This document shows positions 13,268-15,347 of a DNA stretch of 15,347 bases, in pieces. The translations under genes were made by a program, and so were the position numbers. Below the pieces are notes generated by a model. The model was given only the letters and a program-made list of their open reading frames with translations, did no database searches and was not told where the DNA came from. Numbering within the stretch: the first letter of the stretch is position 1; every line of letters starts with the position of its first letter. Source of the DNA: Candidatus Margulisiibacteriota bacterium (GTDB taxonomy: Bacteria; Margulisbacteria; WOR-1; XYC2-FULL-46-14; JAHJBW01); the NCBI GenBank assembly GCA_018813405.1, contig JAHJBW010000010.1:1-15347 (forward strand), written 5' to 3'.

Positions 13268-14131
13268 ATGCATATTGAAGCTATAAAAATTTATCCTCTA
13301 GCAATAAGGCAGGCAAGGTCCGAAGAAAGCATAAGAAAAGCCTCTCCAGAAGGAAGGGCGATCCGAGTGATAGCCGATATGTCCCATCCAAATCTTTCGG
13401 CCTGCACAGTCAGTTGCATATCCACCTTTTCCCTTCCCAGAAGGAATGCTGGCAGTATTTTTGACGCATTAGCCGATGCCGGCAAATTTCACGTAATAGA
13501 CCCTCAAGTAATATCAACCGCGACATTTAGCTCTGGAAACCAGATTGGAAAAAAAGCGCTGGGCTCTGTCAGTTTTGCTGAAAGCCAGTTTTTCTTGGCC
13601 GAGGTCATACCCTCAAATATAGTTTTAGGCCCCAGGGCTTGTGATTGTTGTTTTGATACCCGCTACCTTGATTATTTAACCAGCATAGCGTTCCTTAACC
13701 AAGATCGGACTGATCTAATCATCAGGATACTGCCTTACGATCTTAGACTGGTACGCGCAACCTTTTTTAGAGATCCTTTCTTTCCCTGGATGCATCAGGC
13801 AGGTTTTAGGGAAAGCTGGTTTGTCAGCACAAGAAATCTGGATATAGACGACTACCCTTCAGGAGAACTACTATTTGAAGCGCTCAATGGGCTAGAAGAA
13901 TCCATTTCCTTGCTGCAACCAGAATACCCTGTTCTGAGCATGACTTTTTATCTTAGATTGCAAAGAATAGCGCCAACTTCGGCAGATACTTACTCGAGGA
14001 TTTTAACTTCTGCTTTGCAGTGGGAACGTGAGCATTTATCAAGAAGAAAACAATTTCCAATGCTGGCAGAATTGCACTTAAACATTTTCGCGGCCAGAAT
14101 ACCCGAACTAGTCGAACAAATCGCAGGTTAG
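13268..14131 (+). CDS. Unknown protein, CDCC-motif family, copy 2
   Basis: A 287-residue paralogue of the preceding gene, 10 nt downstream and presumably co-transcribed. It has PEGRAIRVIAD (27-37), LSACTVSCISTF (43-54), IFDALADAGKFHVIDP (64-79), ACDCCFDTRYLDYL (124-137), LIIRI (150-154), MHQAGFRESWF (175-185) and RILTSALQWER (244-254). Compared with copy 1 it has about 16 extra residues at the N-terminus and an insertion near 199-220. The three-cysteine cluster (125, 127, 128) is intact. The start has no Shine-Dalgarno, so translation may be coupled to copy 1. Its stop overlaps the convergent metW stop by 3-4 nt. Function unknown; the amount of divergence argues for an old duplication in which both copies are kept. 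Confidence 0.75.
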   Translation: MHIEAIKIYPLAIRQARSEESIRKASPEGRAIRVIADMSHPNLSACTVSCISTFSLPRRNAGSIFDALADAGKFHVIDPQVISTATFSSGNQIGKKALGSVSFAESQFFLAEVIPSNIVLGPRACDCCFDTRYLDYLTSIAFLNQDRTDLIIRILPYDLRLVRATFFRDPFFPWMHQAGFRESWFVSTRNLDIDDYPSGELLFEALNGLEESISLLQPEYPVLSMTFYLRLQRIAPTSADTYSRILTSALQWEREHLSRRKQFPMLAELHLNIFAARIPELVEQIAG

Positions 14132-14736
14132 TCGTTCTTCTCCAGCAAAAACACACCCTCAACCGCCCGCCAGCTCATAAAAGAGCCTGAGAGCTGTTTG
14201 CCGTTCCCACCCAGGAAGGTTTCCTTGAGGATCTTAATGCCGTTGTCGCGGCACAGCACGCGGAAATCCCTTACCGTCATCAGGCGGATGTTCGGAGTAT
14301 TGTACCACTCATATGGCAGGGTCTTGGTCTTTGGCATACGCTCGCTGATCAAAAGCTGAAACAGCAATCGCCAGTGCCCGAAGTTGGGGAAGCCTACGAT
14401 GGCTTTTTTGCCCACCCGGGTCATCTCTTTGACCACCAATAATGGATTTTGCACCGCTTGCAAGGTCATATTAAGCACTACAAAATCAAACGAGCCGTCC
14501 TTAAAGCTATGTAACCCCTGGTTAAGATCGAGCTCCAGCACGGGAAGCCCTTTGGCCATGGCCTGGTTCAGCCCCTCGGGATAAATATCCACGCCAAAGC
14601 CGCGCACATGCTTCTTTTCTTTGAGCACCGACAGCAAACTGCCATCGCCGCAGCCCAGATCAAGCACGTGCGAACCCTGGGGTATCAAGCCCTCGATGAT
14701 CGAATAATCTGGTTTAATTTTATTTCTATAGCCCAT
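14128..14736 (-). CDS. metW: MetW-like S-adenosylmethionine-dependent methyltransferase family protein
   Basis: MetW family protein of 202 aa; in bacteria with MetX/MetW, MetW activates homoserine acetyltransferase for methionine synthesis. The SAM-binding motif is VLDLGCGDGSLL (24-35), with the acidic motif GFGVDIYPEGL following. The MetW-specific parts are ELDLNQGLHSFKDGSFDFVVL, NMTLQAVQNP, IVGFPNFGHWRLLFQLL (114-130) and PYEWYNTPNIRLMTVRDF (141-158). I chose ATG 14736, the standard MetW start (MGYRNKIKPDY). A TATAAT box ends 7 nt upstream and there is no Shine-Dalgarno, so the mRNA should be leaderless. The partner metX is not in the window. Its 3' end overlaps that of the convergent unknown gene. 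Confidence 0.95.
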   Translation of the reverse strand: MGYRNKIKPDYSIIEGLIPQGSHVLDLGCGDGSLLSVLKEKKHVRGFGVDIYPEGLNQAMAKGLPVLELDLNQGLHSFKDGSFDFVVLNMTLQAVQNPLLVVKEMTRVGKKAIVGFPNFGHWRLLFQLLISERMPKTKTLPYEWYNTPNIRLMTVRDFRVLCRDNGIKILKETFLGGNGKQLSGSFMSWRAVEGVFLLEKND

Positions 14737-14743
14737 TAGTTGA

Positions 14744-14772
14744 ATTATAAGCCACGCCTGCCTGCTTTTCAA
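14744..14772 (-). promoter_or_regulatory. metW promoter (leaderless)
   Basis: On the minus strand, TTGAAA (14772-14767), 17 nt, and a perfect TATAAT (14749-14744); the ATG follows after 7 nt. The transcription start should coincide with the start codon. It lies next to an inverted repeat that marks the end of the DGR side. Confidence 0.8.
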
Positions 14773-14773
14773 T

Positions 14774-14826
14774 GCCCGGCTTCAGCTTTCAATCCCATCT
14801 AATGGGCCTACTCACTGAAGCCAGGC
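14774..14826. repeat. Inverted repeat with a nested hairpin
   Basis: GCCCGGCTTCAG (14774-14785) and CTGAAGCCAGGC (14815-14826) form a 12-bp stem with one mismatch (a G-U pair in one strand's RNA). Inside the 29-nt loop, CCCAT (14794-14798) and ATGGG (14802-14806) form a second hairpin. On the plus strand it is followed by GGTTTTT, so a plus-strand terminator is possible, but no plus-strand gene leads into it. It lies between the DGR template repeat and metW. Confidence 0.6.
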
Positions 14827-14904
14827 GGTTTTTAATCTGGAATAAGCCCCTGGACTTAATTTGCGCGCTCCATATCTCCTTGAAGATGCAAACTCCGGCG
14901 ATTT

Positions 14905-14990
14905 AAGTATTCGACGAACCGAACCGCGTTGTTGTTATAACGATTCTCTGGATTGTTGTTGTTCTGGTTCGCATTGTTCAGGGAACGGAG
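14905..14990 (-). repeat. DGR template repeat (TR)
   Basis: The core of the 311-nt stretch without a protein gene (14737-15047). Read on the minus strand from 14981, 11 of 21 consecutive codons are AAC or AAT, and the conceptual peptide contains NNANQNNNNPENRYNNN followed by AVRFV. This is the hallmark of a template repeat in a diversity-generating retroelement: adenines are mutated during reverse transcription, and AAY codons can diversify without making stops. The 62% G+C end (GCGGTTCGGTTCGTCG) resembles the homing end. Limits are approximate, because no variable repeat is in the window for comparison. It starts about 60-70 nt after the reverse transcriptase stop on the same strand. Confidence 0.8.
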
Positions 14991-15012
14991 AAATTCATGG
15001 GCTTATCCCCCA

Positions 15013-15043
15013 CCTGCCGGTTTACCCGCCGAAGGAGGGCAGG
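15013..15043. repeat. Hairpin between the reverse transcriptase stop and the template repeat
   Basis: CCTGCC (15013-15018) and GGCAGG (15038-15043) are inverted copies. Between them, on the minus-strand RNA, CCCTCC and GGCGGG around TTC can form an inner stem with one mismatch. It could structure the TR RNA or insulate it from the reverse transcriptase message; a dispersed repeat is also possible. Confidence 0.5.
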
Positions 15044-15047
15044 CAGG

Positions 15048-15347
15048 CTAAAAAACCAGGTCCGCAATAAGCTTTTTTCTCAAGTTAAAAGTATCAGCAT
15101 ACATTGCGTAATCAAACCAACTGCGAACAGAAGAGCATATCTTCTTTCTGGCGATCTGACCATTACGCAATAGCCGCAAATATTTCTTCATCCGGCCTTT
15201 AAATCTCTTAACATTCGCTTTGAGGACTAAGCGGTGAGAAGAATAAGTTTTATACCCCAGAAAGGCCACCCCTTTATGGGTTTGGTAAATTTGAGATTTA
15301 TTGGCATGCAATACCAAGCTCAAACCAGCAAGATAGTTTTGAATTTC
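15048..15347 (-). CDS. DGR-type reverse transcriptase, C-terminal part
   Basis: C-terminal 99 codons of a reverse transcriptase; the frame is open to the right edge, so the protein starts outside the window. It begins EIQNYLAGLSLVLHANKSQIY, the thumb-side motif after the palm, then has KGVAFLGYKTYSSHRLVLK and NVKRFKGRMKKYLRLLRNG, and ends SSVRSWFDYAMYADTFNLRKKLIADLVF. The FLGY, then S-x-HR, then NVKRF, then SW, then A-x-ADT-x-x-LRK pattern is that of reverse transcriptases of diversity-generating retroelements and related group II-like enzymes. The adjacent AAY-rich template repeat supports the DGR assignment. The catalytic YxDD motif, the Avd accessory protein and the target gene would lie beyond 15347. 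No internal start codon should be taken as the true start. Confidence 0.88.
   Translation of the reverse strand, partial: EIQNYLAGLSLVLHANKSQIYQTHKGVAFLGYKTYSSHRLVLKANVKRFKGRMKKYLRLLRNGQIARKKICSSVRSWFDYAMYADTFNLRKKLIADLVF

Noticed and set aside
14783..14800. CRISPR-repeat-like GATTGAAAGC string on the minus strand
   Set aside because: It occurs once; there is no array of repeats and spacers and there are no cas genes.
14861..15070. Plus-strand open frame of 69 codons across the template repeat
   Set aside because: It is the antisense of the AAY-rich repeat and of the hairpin; composition is odd and no ribosome-binding site is seen.

Overview
The window reads as a piece of chromosome from an anaerobic or microaerophilic Gram-negative-type bacterium. 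The envelope genes (TolC-like outer-membrane protein, periplasmic adaptor, Spy/CpxP-like chaperone) imply two membranes. Desulfoferrodoxin, 2-oxoacid:ferredoxin oxidoreductase, a ferredoxin, a ferritin-like protein and an NrdD-like glycyl-radical tail point to low-oxygen, ferredoxin-based metabolism. Several genes have a -10 box 7-10 nt from the start codon and no Shine-Dalgarno, so leaderless mRNAs seem common. With the diversity-generating retroelement (DGR), this would suit an uncultured candidate phylum (Saganbacteria/Margulisbacteria- or Omnitrophica-like), but that placement is only a guess.

Layout. (1) 1-5177, minus strand: xseA-xseB, then an ECF sigma factor, a small membrane protein (possible anti-sigma), a Spy/CpxP-like protein, a TolC-family protein, a MacA-like adaptor and a MacB-type ATPase cut by the left edge. 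Two near-identical ECF-type promoters (GGAACY-N17-GTCTAT) precede the sigma gene and the Spy gene, which suggests a self-regulated envelope-stress and efflux circuit. (2) 5234-6800, plus strand: Na+/H+ antiporter and desulfoferrodoxin, divergent from xseA and followed by a perfect 32-bp palindrome. (3) 6846-12432, minus strand: a redox block. An Rrf2-family Fe-S regulator is followed by a tightly overlapping run of ferritin-like protein, korA, korB, FMN reductase, PQQ-type sugar dehydrogenase and ferredoxin. A separately promoted small NrdD C-terminus-like protein comes last. (4) 12514-14131, plus strand: two tandem paralogues of a family I do not recognise, sharing an ACDCCFD-x-RYLDYL signature. 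(5) 14128-14736, minus strand: metW, with a strong promoter that predicts a leaderless mRNA. (6) 14737-15347: the end of a DGR. The C-terminus of its reverse transcriptase enters from the right edge on the minus strand, followed about 60-70 nt downstream by a template repeat very rich in AAC/AAT codons, then by inverted repeats.

How the genes work together (inference): KorAB passes electrons to ferredoxin. Desulfoferrodoxin, ferritin, FMN reductase and the Rrf2 sensor handle reactive oxygen or nitrogen species and iron. The ECF circuit handles envelope damage. The DGR's target gene and the catalytic part of its reverse transcriptase lie outside the window.
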